Shown: positions 33,017 to 41,400, counted from the first letter of the stretch. The stretch is DNA of 64,000 nucleotides from Pseudomonadota bacterium (GCA_023387335.1 JAEWIF010000006.1:124001-188000), one strand, 5' to 3'. The notes: generated from the sequence alone by a model not told the origin. Program-made: numbers and translations.

Positions 33017-33910
33017 TCAGTTCTCGCGTTCCACGACCATCCGGGCCAGGGCGCGCAACGCGCGCACGTCCGGAAGGCCGCTGTCGTCCAGCGCCGCCAG
33101 CGCCTGCGCCAGCAGCTCGCGCGCGTGTTCGCGCGATCGCTCCAGGCCCAGCAGCGAGACGTAGGTGGGCTTGTCCTGCTCGGCGTCCTTGCCGGCGGTC
33201 TTGCCCAGCGTCTGCGAATCGGCGGTGACGTCCAGGATGTCGTCCACCACCTGGAAGGCGAGGCCGAGGGCCGCGCCGTAATCGGAGAGCGCGCGGCGCG
33301 CGCGCGCATCGGGCGCGCCGCAGGCCGCACCCATCATCACGCTCGCCTGCAGCAGCGCGCCGGTCTTCAGGCGATGCATGTGGCGAAGCTCGTCCTCGGT
33401 GAGCGCGCGGCCCACGCTGGCCAGGTCGATCGCCTGGCCGCCGGCCATGCCCTGCCCGCCCGCGGCCTGCGCGAGCAGGCGGCACAACGCGGCCTGCACG
33501 GCCGGCGCGATGCCGGCGTCGTCAGGGGCGAGCAGCTCGAACGCGAGCGCCTGCAGCGCGTCGCCCGCGAGCAGCGCCTGCGCCTGCCCGAACTTCACGT
33601 GCACCGTGGGCTTGCCCCGGCGCAGCACGTCGTTGTCCATGCACGGCATGTCGTCGTGCACCAGCGAATAGGCGTGGATCAGTTCGACGGCGCACGCGGC
33701 ACGCATCGCGGCCTGCGCGTTGCCGGCCACCGACTCGTTCGCGGCCAGCACCAGCATCGGCCGCAGCCGCTTGCCGCCATCGAGCACCGCGTAGCGCATC
33801 GCTTCGCCCAGGCCCGCGGGCGCGTCGGCCGCGACCCAGCGCGACAACGCTTCTTCGACGAGAGCGAGCCGCTCGCTGCTCCAGCGGGAGAGATCGAACG
33901 CCTGCGTCAC
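33017..33910 (-). CDS. ispA: Farnesyl diphosphate synthase (polyprenyl synthetase family)
   Basis: A 297-residue prenyltransferase with both aspartate-rich motifs: DDMPCMDND (first, Mg-binding) and DDILD (second). It also has GGKRLRP near residue 45. It condenses IPP with DMAPP and GPP to give farnesyl diphosphate in the cytoplasm. GTG at 33910 was chosen because it overlaps the xseB stop (GTGA); a GTG four codons upstream is possible. It supplies the product line of the adjacent dxs. Confidence 0.94.
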   Translation of the reverse strand: MTQAFDLSRWSSERLALVEEALSRWVAADAPAGLGEAMRYAVLDGGKRLRPMLVLAANESVAGNAQAAMRAACAVELIHAYSLVHDDMPCMDNDVLRRGKPTVHVKFGQAQALLAGDALQALAFELLAPDDAGIAPAVQAALCRLLAQAAGGQGMAGGQAIDLASVGRALTEDELRHMHRLKTGALLQASVMMGAACGAPDARARRALSDYGAALGLAFQVVDDILDVTADSQTLGKTAGKDAEQDKPTYVSLLGLERSREHARELLAQALAALDDSGLPDVRALRALARMVVEREN

Positions 33911-34134
33911 TGCGGCGTCCACGGCTTGAGCGTGCCTTCGTCCAGCACCTTGATCTGGTGTTCCACCGCCTCGAGCTTGCCGCGGCAGAAGGCCAGCAGT
34001 TCGGCGCCGCGCTTGTAGCCGGTGAGCAGTTGCTCCAGCGGCAGCTGTCCCGACTCGATCACCTGGACCAGTTGCTCGAGCTCTTCGAGGGCGGCTTCAT
34101 AGCTCGCCGGTGGCTTGAACGGGTCCTGCGACAT
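33907..34134 (-). CDS. xseB: Exodeoxyribonuclease VII small subunit
   Basis: A 75-residue protein with the XseB helix-turn-helix pattern (SYEAALEELEQLVQVIESGQ, then LEQLLTGYKRGAELLAFCRGKL). It binds XseA to form exonuclease VII. It is the usual first gene of the xseB-ispA-dxs operon. The annotated start is MSQDPFKP, because the longer frame runs into the promoter region. Confidence 0.95.
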   Translation of the reverse strand: MSQDPFKPPASYEAALEELEQLVQVIESGQLPLEQLLTGYKRGAELLAFCRGKLEAVEHQIKVLDEGTLKPWTPQ

Positions 34135-34281
34135 GGGGTTTCCGACAGACAAAACTTGGATTCTAGGCTCCGGGCCCCAGCTGAACCCCAGGGGTACAAT
34201 CCCCGTCCTTCTCGCGCCCACGTCCCCGGATTTGAAGCGCTTACCTGCCCCTTCATAGGGGGAGTCTCTAGGTCAGGTGAA

Positions 34282-35427
34282 ATGTCTGATTTAAGTCTTC
34301 AGCTCCAGCAGGCCACAAGCCAACTACCCGTTTCCAGTTACTTCGACGAGGCGCTCTTCGCACGCGAAACCGAAATGCTCTTCGCCCGCGGGCCCCGCTA
34401 CGTGGGCCACGCGGCTTCGGTTCCCGAACTCGGCGATCACTACGCCCTGCCCCAGGAGGGCGAGGGCCGCGCGTTGCTGCGCACGCCCGCGGGCGTGGAA
34501 CTGGTGTCCAACGTCTGCCGCCACCGGCAGGCGGTGATCCTGCGTGGGCGCGGCTCGATCTCCGGCGCCGGCGCGACGGGGGGCAACATCGTCTGCCCCT
34601 TGCATCGCTGGACCTACAGCGGTGGGCACGGCAGTCCCGCCGGCACGCTGCTGGGCGCGCCGCATTTCGCGCAGGACCCGTGCCTGGACCTCGACAAGTG
34701 GAAGCTGCGTGAATGGAACGGCCTGCTGTTCGAGGACACCGGGCGCGACATCGCGGCCGACCTGGCCCACATGCGCGTGGCGCCCGACCTCGACTTCTCC
34801 GGCATGGTGCTCGATCGCGTCGAGCTGCACGAGTGCAACTACAACTGGAAGACCTTCATCGAGGTCTACCTCGAGGATTACCACGTCGGCCCGTTCCATC
34901 CGGGACTGGGCAACTTCGTGACCTGCGAAGACCTGCGCTGGGAATTCCGCGACCAGTACTCGGTGCAGACCGTCGGCGTGGCCAACCGCCTCGGCAAGGC
35001 CGGCAGCCCGGTGTACGAACGCTGGCAGAGGCAGCTGCTCGATTACCGCCGGGGCGAGCCGCCCAAGTACGGCGCGATCTGGCTGACCTACTACCCGCAC
35101 ATCATGGTGGAGTGGTATCCGCACGTGCTGACGGTGTCCACGCTGCATCCGATCTCGCCGCAGAAGACGCTCAACATGGTGTCGTTCTTCTATCCGGAGG
35201 AGATCGCGGCGTTCGAGCGCGAGTTCGTCGAAGCCCAGCAGGCCGCCTACATGGAGACCTGTGCCGAGGACGACGAGATCGCGCTGCGCATGGACGCCGG
35301 CCGCCGCGCGCTGATGCAGCGCGGCGAGAACCAGGTCGGCCCCTACCAGAGCCCGATGGAAGACGGCATGCAGCACTTCCACGAGTGGTATCGCCGCTCC
35401 ATGGGCGCGCCGCGTTCGCAGGCCTGA
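34282..35427 (+). CDS. Rieske-type aromatic ring-hydroxylating oxygenase, alpha subunit
   Basis: A 381-residue oxygenase. A Rieske 2Fe-2S site uses C79 and H81 (VCRHRQ) plus C105 and H108 (CPLHRWTY). The catalytic SRPBCC domain has a mononuclear-iron motif with H201 and H206 (EDYHVGPFHPGL). The spacing between the two Rieske halves is long (23 residues), because of a Gly/Ser insertion (RGSISGAGATGG). No beta subunit or reductase is nearby, so partner and substrate are unknown. It diverges from xseB across a 147-base gap containing GGGTACAATCCCC. Confidence 0.9.
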   Translation: MSDLSLQLQQATSQLPVSSYFDEALFARETEMLFARGPRYVGHAASVPELGDHYALPQEGEGRALLRTPAGVELVSNVCRHRQAVILRGRGSISGAGATGGNIVCPLHRWTYSGGHGSPAGTLLGAPHFAQDPCLDLDKWKLREWNGLLFEDTGRDIAADLAHMRVAPDLDFSGMVLDRVELHECNYNWKTFIEVYLEDYHVGPFHPGLGNFVTCEDLRWEFRDQYSVQTVGVANRLGKAGSPVYERWQRQLLDYRRGEPPKYGAIWLTYYPHIMVEWYPHVLTVSTLHPISPQKTLNMVSFFYPEEIAAFEREFVEAQQAAYMETCAEDDEIALRMDAGRRALMQRGENQVGPYQSPMEDGMQHFHEWYRRSMGAPRSQA

Positions 35428-35452
35428 TGCGGCACCAGAGGCCGGCGCGCTG

Positions 35453-36343
35453 ATGCAGGCGCTGTGGATGCTGCTGGCCTCGCTCTTCTTCGCCACCATG
35501 GCGGTGTGCGTGAAGGTGGCGGGCGCCTGGTTCAACGCGGCCGAACTGGTGTTCTACCGCGGCCTCCTGGGCATGCTGTTCATGTGGCTGATGGCGCGGC
35601 AGCAGCGCGTGTCGCTGGGCACGGCCTATCCCGGCATGCACGCGTGGCGCAGCCTGGTCGGCGTGCTGTCGCTGGGCGCGTGGTTCTATGCCATCGCCGG
35701 GTTGCCGCTGGCCACCGCGATGACGCTGAACTACATGAGCAGCGTGTGGATCGCCGCCTTCCTGGTGGGCGGCGCGCTGCTGGCCTGGAACCCGAAATCC
35801 GGCTCGCTGCGCCAGGGGCCGCTGGCGCTCGCGGTGCTCGCGGGCTTCGCCGGGGTGGTGCTGATGCTGCGCCCCACCCTCGCGCACGACCAGGCGCTGG
35901 CCGCGGTGGTCGGGCTGCTGTCCGGCATCGTCGCCGCCTTCGCCTACCTGCAGGTGATGGCGCTGGGCCGCATCGGCGAGCCCGAGGCCCGCACGGTCTT
36001 CTATTTCGCCGTGGGTTCGGCCCTGGCCGGCGCGATCGGCATGGCGTTCACGGGCGTGTCCGACTGGGACTGGGGCCACGCACTGTGGCTGCTTCCGGTG
36101 GGCCTGCTGGCCTCGCTGGGCCAGTGGTGCATGACACGCGCTTACAGCCACGGCGCCACGCTGGTGGTGGCCAATTTGCAATACTCGGGACTGGTGTTCG
36201 GCGCCGGCTACGGCGTGTGGCTGTTCGACGAGGCGATCACGCCCACCGGCTGGCTCGGCATGGGCCTGATCGTGGCCAGCGGCGTTGCCGCCACCGTGCT
36301 GCGCCAGCGCGCCGCGCCCAATTCCCCCGCGGAGGAGCATTGA
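35453..36343 (+). CDS. EamA/DMT superfamily permease
   Basis: A 296-residue protein with ten hydrophobic helices in two EamA repeats (LWMLLASLFFATMAVCVKV; WLGMGLIVASGVAATVL near the end). Such permeases export amino acids, purines or other metabolites; substrate cannot be inferred. It starts 25 bases after the Rieske gene and is followed after five bases by a sulfurtransferase, so the three may be one transcript. Confidence 0.9.
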   Translation: MQALWMLLASLFFATMAVCVKVAGAWFNAAELVFYRGLLGMLFMWLMARQQRVSLGTAYPGMHAWRSLVGVLSLGAWFYAIAGLPLATAMTLNYMSSVWIAAFLVGGALLAWNPKSGSLRQGPLALAVLAGFAGVVLMLRPTLAHDQALAAVVGLLSGIVAAFAYLQVMALGRIGEPEARTVFYFAVGSALAGAIGMAFTGVSDWDWGHALWLLPVGLLASLGQWCMTRAYSHGATLVVANLQYSGLVFGAGYGVWLFDEAITPTGWLGMGLIVASGVAATVLRQRAAPNSPAEEH

Positions 36344-36348
36344 CCACC

Positions 36349-37236
36349 ATGTACACCACCCTGATCTCCGCCGAGCAGTTGCAGGCGCTGCGCAAGTCCG
36401 GCGCGCCGCTGATGCTGTTCGACTGCAGCTTCGATCTGAAGAACCCGGCCGCCGGCGAGGAGCAGTACCGCCAGGCCCACATCCCCGGCGCCGTGTACGC
36501 GCACCTGGACACCGCGCTCTCCGACGAAGGCGTGGTGGAGCCCGACGGTACGCACCATCCGCACGAGGACGCCGCCTCGGGCGGCCGCCATCCGCTGCCC
36601 AGCCGCGAGAAGTTCGCGATGTGGCTCAGCAGCGTGGGCTTCGCCAACGGCATGCAGGCCGTCGTCTACGACCGCCAGAACGCCAACTACTGCGGCCGCC
36701 TGTGGTGGATGCTCAAGTGGGCCGGGCATGACGCGGTGGCCGTGCTCGATGGCGGGTTGCAGGCCTGGCAGGCGGCGGGCGGCGAAACCACCGGCCGCGC
36801 AGAGGCCGCGCATTTCCAGTCCAACTTCGAACTGGGCGAGCCGCTGCGCCGCCTGGTCAGCGGCGACGAGGTCGCGGCGGCGCTGCCCGGCGGACGGCAG
36901 ACAGTGGTGGATGCCCGCGCGCCCGAGCGTTATCGCGGCGAAGTGGAGCCGCTGGATCCGGTGGCGGGCCACATCCCCGGCGCGCTCAACCGCCCGTTCG
37001 CCCGGAACCTCGACGCGCAGGGCCGCTTCAAGTCGGCGCAGGAACTGCGCGCCGAGTTCGAGCAGCTGCTGCAAGGGCGCGATCCCGCGGGCGTGGTGCA
37101 CCACTGCGGCAGCGGCGTGAGCGCGGTCCCCAACGTCATCGCGATGGAAGTCGCGGGCCTCGGCCCCACGGCCCTCTACGCGGGCAGCTGGAGCGAGTGG
37201 TGCCGCGATCCGCGCCGGCCGGTCGCCAAGGGCTGA
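36349..37236 (+). CDS. Two-domain rhodanese-type sulfurtransferase
   Basis: A 295-residue protein with two rhodanese domains. The C-terminal one carries the active-site loop VVHHCGSGVSAVPN with its catalytic cysteine; CGSGVSA is close to the SseA-type CGSGVTA of mercaptopyruvate sulfurtransferase. It moves sulfane sulfur, probably from mercaptopyruvate or thiosulfate, to an acceptor in the cytoplasm. A strong hairpin terminator follows the stop. Confidence 0.92.
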   Translation: MYTTLISAEQLQALRKSGAPLMLFDCSFDLKNPAAGEEQYRQAHIPGAVYAHLDTALSDEGVVEPDGTHHPHEDAASGGRHPLPSREKFAMWLSSVGFANGMQAVVYDRQNANYCGRLWWMLKWAGHDAVAVLDGGLQAWQAAGGETTGRAEAAHFQSNFELGEPLRRLVSGDEVAAALPGGRQTVVDARAPERYRGEVEPLDPVAGHIPGALNRPFARNLDAQGRFKSAQELRAEFEQLLQGRDPAGVVHHCGSGVSAVPNVIAMEVAGLGPTALYAGSWSEWCRDPRRPVAKG

Positions 37237-37244
37237 ACAACGAC

Positions 37245-37266
37245 AAAGGGCCCCGAGGGGCCCTTT
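37245..37266. terminator. Terminator after the sulfurtransferase
   Basis: A perfect 10-base stem AAAGGGCCCC / GGGGCCCTTT with a two-base loop lies eight bases after the stop, followed by TTTT-type bases. It stands between convergent genes and probably serves both. Confidence 0.87.
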
Positions 37267-37285
37267 TCAATTTCAGCGTGGGGGC

Positions 37286-37534
37286 TCAGCGCTGTCCGAC
37301 CGCGTCCTTCGGCGTGCGGTTCGTGCTGCCGTTGGCCGCCGCGGCGCTGGCGGCCGGGCTCGCGCCCATCGCGCCGGTCCCGCCCTGCTTCGAGCCCAGG
37401 CCGCCGGAGAGGTTGCTCTTCGAGGGCTGGGCGGTCGCGTCGCGGTTGGCCGTCGTGCCGGTGTCGGCGCCGCGATCGCAGGCCGACAAGGCCAGCGCCG
37501 CGAACGCCGCCAGGGCGATGGCGCGCAACTTCAT
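37286..37534 (-). CDS. Small lipoprotein, Ala/Ser/Gly-rich
   Basis: An 82-residue protein with a lipobox (LALSAC, Cys near residue 19) and a low-complexity mature part containing GAMGASPAASAAAANG. The MGAS word recurs in the next gene upstream and in the Ser-rich protein at 52.6 kb. Its ATG overlaps the stop of the upstream gene (ATGA), so both are translated together. The function is unknown; an envelope role is likely. Confidence 0.7.
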   Translation of the reverse strand: MKLRAIALAAFAALALSACDRGADTGTTANRDATAQPSKSNLSGGLGSKQGGTGAMGASPAASAAAANGSTNRTPKDAVGQR

Positions 37535-37830
37535 CACTTGGTGCTCGTGCCGGTCGAACCGGACGAGCTGGAAGCGCCCATCGAGCCGCTGCTGCCGGAG
37601 CCGCTGGAGCCCGCGCTGCTCGGCGAGCTGGACGAGCCCGACGAGCCGGAGCCGCTGGCGCCCATGCTGGTGGAACCGGAACCCGAGCTGCCGGTCGTGG
37701 AAGAAGCGCCGCCCGGCTGCGAGCTGCCGGCCGTGCTGCTGCCGCCTTCACGGCCGCAGGCTGCCAGCGACATCGCGGCGGCGACGATGACCGCCAGAGC
37801 GGTACCGCGGGAGAGTTGGGAAGCGTTCAT
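37534..37830 (-). CDS. Ser/Gly-rich low-complexity lipoprotein
   Basis: A 98-residue protein with lipobox SLAAC (Cys near 25), followed by almost pure Ser/Gly/Ala/Thr with two MGAS words (SMGASGSG, SMGASSSS). It is probably anchored to a membrane with an extended flexible tail. It is the first gene of a two-gene operon, with a CTAGAGT box and GTCCTACA box upstream. The composition has no recognised domain. The long frame on the opposite strand is a compositional shadow. Confidence 0.7.
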   Translation of the reverse strand: MNASQLSRGTALAVIVAAAMSLAACGREGGSSTAGSSQPGGASSTTGSSGSGSTSMGASGSGSSGSSSSPSSAGSSGSGSSGSMGASSSSGSTGTSTK

Positions 37831-37893
37831 CTGGAACTCCTTGGTTGGTGGTGTCAGGGACAGAGAAATGGCAGCCCACGCTGCCTGTCGACG

Positions 37894-37950
37894 ACTCTAG
37901 GTCTGCCCAGCCGCGTAGCTGTCGTCTGTCACTGTCGAACCTTGTAGGAC
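37894..37950 (-). promoter_or_regulatory. Stress-type promoter element (GTCCTACA-N42-CTAGAGT)
   Basis: On the minus strand GTCCTACA (37950-37943) lies 42 bases before CTAGAGT (37900-37894), upstream of the two-lipoprotein operon. CGACAG falls at a fixed place between them, 18 bases before CTAGAGT, as it also does upstream of the gene at 41.2 kb. Confidence 0.55.
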
Positions 37951-37989
37951 AGGCTCTGCCTCCCCGTGGCTCAGGAGCCGTCCCCAACC

Positions 37990-38490
37990 TCAGGCCATCA
38001 TCGAAGCCAGCAGTTCCTCGCGCAGAGCTTCCGGCACGGCTTCCAGTTCGCGCTTGCGCTCGCGCAGCCGCTCGCCCAGCTTCACCAGGTCGACGCCGCT
38101 GCGGCGCGCCTTGGGAAACATCTCGCCCTGTTCCTCGCGCACGTGGTGCTCGATGTACTCGCCCAGCACCGTGACCTTGGCGTCGTACAGCTCCTCGTGC
38201 GGGTCCATCGAGAGGATCTGCACGATCAGGTCCCTGGCGCTCGCGTGCTCCACCTCGGCTTCGTCCATCAGGTCGTCGTCGCGGATCGCCTCGCGCACCG
38301 GCGGGTAGAACAGTTCCTCCTCGAGCTTGGCGTGGATCGTCAGCTCCATGCAGATCTGCTCGGCCAGCGCCTTGCGGCGCGCTTCCGGCGCGTCGTTGGC
38401 GGCGAGCTTGCGGTAGTCCTGGAACAGCTGCCGGACCGCCCGGTGGTCGGCGTCCAGCAGGTCCAGCGCGTCTTGCTTCTCCTCGCTCAT
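37990..38490 (-). CDS. Hemerythrin HHE domain protein
   Basis: A 166-residue protein with the HHE iron-binding pattern: H16 in LLDADHRAV, H53 and E57-E58 in TIHAKLEEELFYP, a middle H, and HHVREEQGEMFP near 115. The first half matches hemerythrin-like proteins that bind a di-iron site and sense or hold O2 or NO. The rest is a charged helix. It lies 15 bases after the small hydrophilic gene upstream and is probably co-transcribed with it from the stress-type promoter. Confidence 0.9.
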   Translation of the reverse strand: MSEEKQDALDLLDADHRAVRQLFQDYRKLAANDAPEARRKALAEQICMELTIHAKLEEELFYPPVREAIRDDDLMDEAEVEHASARDLIVQILSMDPHEELYDAKVTVLGEYIEHHVREEQGEMFPKARRSGVDLVKLGERLRERKRELEAVPEALREELLASMMA

Positions 38491-38505
38491 GGGGGCGCTC
38501 CTCGA

Positions 38506-38706
38506 TCAGCGGCCCTTGCCGCCGCTTTCGCTGTCGGTCTTGCTGGTCTGCTTCGTCGCGGATTCGGTCGCCGCCGCGCGCGCGTCGTCGTCCTCGTTGC
38601 CGCTGCGCGAAGTGCCGGCGTCCTCCGGCTGCATGTCGGTGTTCGGGATGCGGCGTTCCTGCTGCGGCGGCTGGTTCGCCGCCGGCTTGTCCTGCTCCGG
38701 GTCCAT
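38506..38706 (-). CDS. Small hydrophilic, disordered protein
   Basis: A 66-residue highly polar protein with no hydrophobic core (MDPEQDKPAANQPPQQERR..., then TESATKQTSKTDSES). It resembles short stress-induced disordered proteins but I cannot name a family. It is the first gene of a probable operon with hemerythrin, and a GTCCTACA/CTAGAGT promoter pair precedes it. Confidence 0.65.
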   Translation of the reverse strand: MDPEQDKPAANQPPQQERRIPNTDMQPEDAGTSRSGNEDDDARAAATESATKQTSKTDSESGGKGR

Positions 38707-38738
38707 GGAAACTCTCCTGCTCGTGATGCTGTCGCTCC

Positions 38739-38797
38739 ACTCTAGGCAAGCGGCGTTCCCCTCCCCTGTCAGCGTGCCTCTGCCGGTGCTGTAGGAC
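38739..38797 (-). promoter_or_regulatory. Stress-type promoter element (GTCCTACA-N44-CTAGAGT)
   Basis: GTCCTACA (38797-38790, minus) lies 44 bases before CTAGAGT (38745-38739). TGACAG occupies positions 19-24 after the first box, as CGACAG does at 37.9 and 41.5 kb. CTAGAGT is 33 bases from the start codon of the small hydrophilic gene. Confidence 0.55.
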
Positions 38798-38832
38798 GGC
38801 GTGCTGGCACGTCAGTGGGGCATCTCGAAGGG

Positions 38833-39195
38833 CTAGCGGCCGCGCTTGGCGTCGGGATCGCTCGGGCCGTTGCGGTCCGACAGGCCGGGGCCGGGCGCCT
38901 TGCCCACCTCGCCCGCGTCGCCGCCCTGCGCTTCCCAGGTGCCGCCGGTGCGCGCGGTGTTGCCGCGCGGGCGCAGCTCGTCGTCATCGTCGAGATTGAC
39001 CGGGCCGCCGCCCATGGGCTTGTCGTCGGCGGCGCCGTGATCGCGCTCGTTGACGCCGCTGGGCGCCACCAGGTCAGGCTGGCGGTCGCTGGTCAGGCCC
39101 ACCTTGCCGGGGCCGTCGCCGGAATAGGCCTCGGCTTTCCGGTCTTCGGGACGGTTCGCGTCGGAACCCTGCTGCTTCTGCTTCTGCTCGGGCAT
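38833..39195 (-). CDS. Small hydrophilic, disordered protein
   Basis: A 120-residue polar protein (starts MPEQKQKQQGSDANRPEDRK; later GGGPVNLDDDDELRPRGN) with no hydrophobic segment. It is similar in style to the 66-residue neighbour and probably disordered. The start is placed at MPEQ because GGAG lies upstream at good spacing. A CGCCTACA box stands 53 bases before the ATG. The family is unknown. Confidence 0.65.
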   Translation of the reverse strand: MPEQKQKQQGSDANRPEDRKAEAYSGDGPGKVGLTSDRQPDLVAPSGVNERDHGAADDKPMGGGPVNLDDDDELRPRGNTARTGGTWEAQGGDAGEVGKAPGPGLSDRNGPSDPDAKRGR

Positions 39196-39220
39196 GGGAA
39201 ATCGCTCCTTGGACCTTCCC

Positions 39221-39255
39221 ATGCTCCGCCGCTCAAGGCACGGCCGCTGTAGGCG
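39221..39255 (-). promoter_or_regulatory. Weak stress-type promoter (CGCCTACA-N20-GGAGCAT)
   Basis: The upstream box CGCCTACA (39255-39248, minus) is exact, but the downstream heptamer GGAGCAT does not fit CTAnnnT well. It is kept because it lies in the right orientation before a hydrophilic stress-like gene. Confidence 0.35.
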
Positions 39256-40123
39256 ACGCGCCGGACGGCGCGTAGGAGACCGGGGCCGCGGCGAGACCCG
39301 CCAGCCCGATCAATGCGGACGCGATGCCCTGCCGGAACGACGGATGCTCGTGCACGTCGCCGTGGCCGGCGCCTTCCACCAGCAGCAGCTGGCACCGCGG
39401 CAGCAGCTTGCGGATCGCCTCGCTGTGGTGATGGCCGATCAGTTCGTCGCGGTCGCCGTGCACCAGCATCACCGGGCCCTTGCACCTGGCGACGAGGTCC
39501 GCGGTCGGCAGCGGATAGCGCAGCACGCGGCTGGGCACCCAGGGGTAGTGTTCGTCCGCCAGCGCACGCATGCTGCTGTACGGCGAGATCAGCAGCGTGA
39601 GGTCGGGCGGCCAGCCCGCTTCGCACAACTCGGCCGACAGTCCCGCGGCCAGCGCGGTGCCCAGCGACTGGCCGGAGACCACGATGCGCCTGCCTTCGTA
39701 GTCGGTGGCGACCGTGTTCCACACCGCGCGAACGTCGGCGCGCAACTGCGCTTCGCTCTCGATGCGGCCGGTGCTCTTGCCGTAGCCGCGGTAGTCCATC
39801 ATCACCACGTCGAAGTTCAGTTCGCGGAAGGCGTCGAGGCCCACGAACCACCGGCGCAGGTTGCCCGAGTTGCCGTGCAGGTAGAACACCACGCCGCGCG
39901 GATCGGGCAGCTTCAGCTGCGCGACGGAGAGGCGCGCGCCCGGCACGTCCACCGTGAACTCGCGCACGTCGTCGTCGGCGAAGAGGACTTCGTCGGCCGG
40001 CAGCGGCGCCGGCTCGAACAGCAGTTGTTCCTGCCGGAACCAGAGCCACGCGATGGCGGCTCCGTACAAGGCCGCGCCCAGCGCGGGCACCGCGATCAGC
40101 GGCGCGAGCATCCGCTTGCCCAT
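39233..40123 (-). CDS. Alpha/beta hydrolase with N-terminal membrane anchor (BEM46-like)
   Basis: A 296-residue protein. One N-terminal membrane helix (IAVPALGAALYGAAIAWLWF) is followed by an alpha/beta hydrolase with the oxyanion-hole text FYLHGNSGN, nucleophile elbow VVSGQSLGTALA (Ser), a likely Asp in HGDRDELIGH, and a C-terminal His (GAGHGDVHEHPSF). It resembles BEM46/YfhR proteins, whose substrates are mostly unknown. It starts at MGKRML after AGGGAGG. The CTACAG of the neighbouring promoter lies inside its 3' end. Confidence 0.85.
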   Translation of the reverse strand: MGKRMLAPLIAVPALGAALYGAAIAWLWFRQEQLLFEPAPLPADEVLFADDDVREFTVDVPGARLSVAQLKLPDPRGVVFYLHGNSGNLRRWFVGLDAFRELNFDVVMMDYRGYGKSTGRIESEAQLRADVRAVWNTVATDYEGRRIVVSGQSLGTALAAGLSAELCEAGWPPDLTLLISPYSSMRALADEHYPWVPSRVLRYPLPTADLVARCKGPVMLVHGDRDELIGHHHSEAIRKLLPRCQLLLVEGAGHGDVHEHPSFRQGIASALIGLAGLAAAPVSYAPSGASPTAAVP

Positions 40124-40302
40124 GGCGCGCCCTCCCTGTTCGGACCGGTGGTCCCTTCGCGCCTGGGCGCGGTGAGAAGCTGCATCGCCATCGCATCTCC
40201 CTTCATGCCGGCTGATTACGGCAGCCTTGCCGGCTTGTTGCATGCAATGGTGCGGCGATGCGAATCGGCACCCTGTCGGTGCCGCTCGGCTCATGAAGTA
40301 GG

Positions 40303-40331
40303 AAAACGGCCGCGCAGGAAGTGGGCGGCCG
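40303..40331 (-). terminator. Likely terminator of the tyrosine phosphatase gene
   Basis: On the minus strand the stem CGGCCGC / GCGGCCG (11-base loop) is followed by TTTT. It begins eight bases after the phosphatase stop. The rest of the 216-base gap up to the hydrolase start shows no other gene. Confidence 0.6.
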
Positions 40332-40339
40332 CGCCGGGA

Positions 40340-41065
40340 TCAGCGGCGATAGAGCGCGTGCAGGCGCGCGCGTTCGGCGCGCCCGATGCGAAGGCCGTCG
40401 CGCAGGTAGCCTTCGACGCCGCCGTAGTCCTGGTCGATCGCCTCGAAGGCGGCCTGCAGGAATTCGGGGCGCACGCCCCACAGCACCGCGCCGACGTGCG
40501 GATCCAGCCCGCGCCACGCGAACGACGGCGGCTTCAGCCGCTGGTTGGTGAGGAGGTAGTCGTCCATCACCTCCTCGGGCGTGGCGCCGAGCGCGTGCAG
40601 CATCAGGGCGGCCGCGAACCCGGTGCGGTCCTTGCCCGCGGTGCAATGGAAGACGGTGGGCGCATCGGACTCGAGCAGGTGCGCGAAGAACTCGGCGAAG
40701 CGGTGGGTGCTGGTGCGCACGAAGCCGCGATAGGTGTCCTGCATGTGGACCACCACGTCGGCCTCGCCCAGGCGGTGGCCGGCGTCGGTCAGCTGCGTGA
40801 TCGCCTGCACGATGGTCGGCTCGATGGCCAGTGAATGCACCTCCACCCGCGGCAGCGCGCACACGGCGGTGGCGCGCTCGTCCACCCCGCGGAAGTCCAG
40901 CACGCGGCGGATGCCCAGGGCCAGGATCTGGTCGGCGTCGTGGGCGTCCAGCGCGCCCAGGTGGTCGGACCTGAACAGCACGTGGGGCCGCACCGGCACG
41001 CTGCGCACGTGCGCGGCGAGGTCGCGGAAGTTGGACGGGTTGGCGGGCAGCGGCAAGGCGGACAT
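40340..41065 (-). CDS. Tyrosine-protein phosphatase (DSP/PTP-like)
   Basis: A 241-residue protein with the P-loop HCTAGKDRTG (Cys at 141), the form found in bacterial protein-tyrosine and phosphoinositide phosphatases of the Y_phosphatase3 family. The N-terminal segment NFRDLAAHVRSVPVRPHVLFRSDHL is typical of the same family. It acts in the cytoplasm; its substrate is unknown. The start was set at MSALPLP; the longer upstream frame is arginine-rich shadow. Confidence 0.9.
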   Translation of the reverse strand: MSALPLPANPSNFRDLAAHVRSVPVRPHVLFRSDHLGALDAHDADQILALGIRRVLDFRGVDERATAVCALPRVEVHSLAIEPTIVQAITQLTDAGHRLGEADVVVHMQDTYRGFVRTSTHRFAEFFAHLLESDAPTVFHCTAGKDRTGFAAALMLHALGATPEEVMDDYLLTNQRLKPPSFAWRGLDPHVGAVLWGVRPEFLQAAFEAIDQDYGGVEGYLRDGLRIGRAERARLHALYRR

Positions 41066-41164
41066 GGCCACATTGTCGGGCAGTCGGTGGCGCGCCCCCG
41101 TCGCCCGCGGGGCGATCGCGCGGTGCACGCCACGCCGGCGTGAAGGACGCCGCGAACGCGCATG

Positions 41165-41188
41165 AAAAAGCCCGGCCGAGTGCCGGGC
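41165..41188 (-). terminator. Terminator of the small basic protein gene
   Basis: Stem GCCCGGC / GCCGGGC with a five-base loop is followed on the minus strand by TTTTT (41169-41165). It lies 17 bases after the stop of the basic protein. Confidence 0.85.
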
Positions 41189-41205
41189 CATCGGGGTGCT
41201 GGGCG

Positions 41206-41400
41206 TTACTTGCTCTTGCTGGCGCTGCTCTTGCCCATGCCGCTACGCTCGCTGCGCGTGCCCGACTTGGGCGCCTTGCTGCCCGCCTGGGCGCGGCCGC
41301 TCATGGCTCCGCTGCTGGCCTTGCCGCGGCCGGCGCTGCTGCCGGGGCTCTTGCTTCCGCCGGGGCGCGACGTGGATGACTTGCCCGTAGTTGCTGCCAT
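41206..41400 (-). CDS. Small basic Ser/Gly/Lys-rich protein
   Basis: A 64-residue protein of Ser, Gly, Lys, Arg and Ala with a single acidic residue (GSKSPGSSAGRGKASSGAMSGR...). It has no hydrophobic core. The composition suggests nucleic-acid binding or a desiccation/stress role, as for histone-H1-like tails, but no family is identifiable. It has its own terminator and a stress-type promoter pair upstream. Confidence 0.65.
   Translation of the reverse strand: MAATTGKSSTSRPGGSKSPGSSAGRGKASSGAMSGRAQAGSKAPKSGTRSERSGMGKSSASKSK

Noticed and set aside
36930..38200. CRISPR-like or tandem repeat array in the Ser/Gly-coding regions
   Set aside because: Repeats follow the codon pattern of low-complexity proteins, with no direct-repeat/spacer periodicity and no cas genes.
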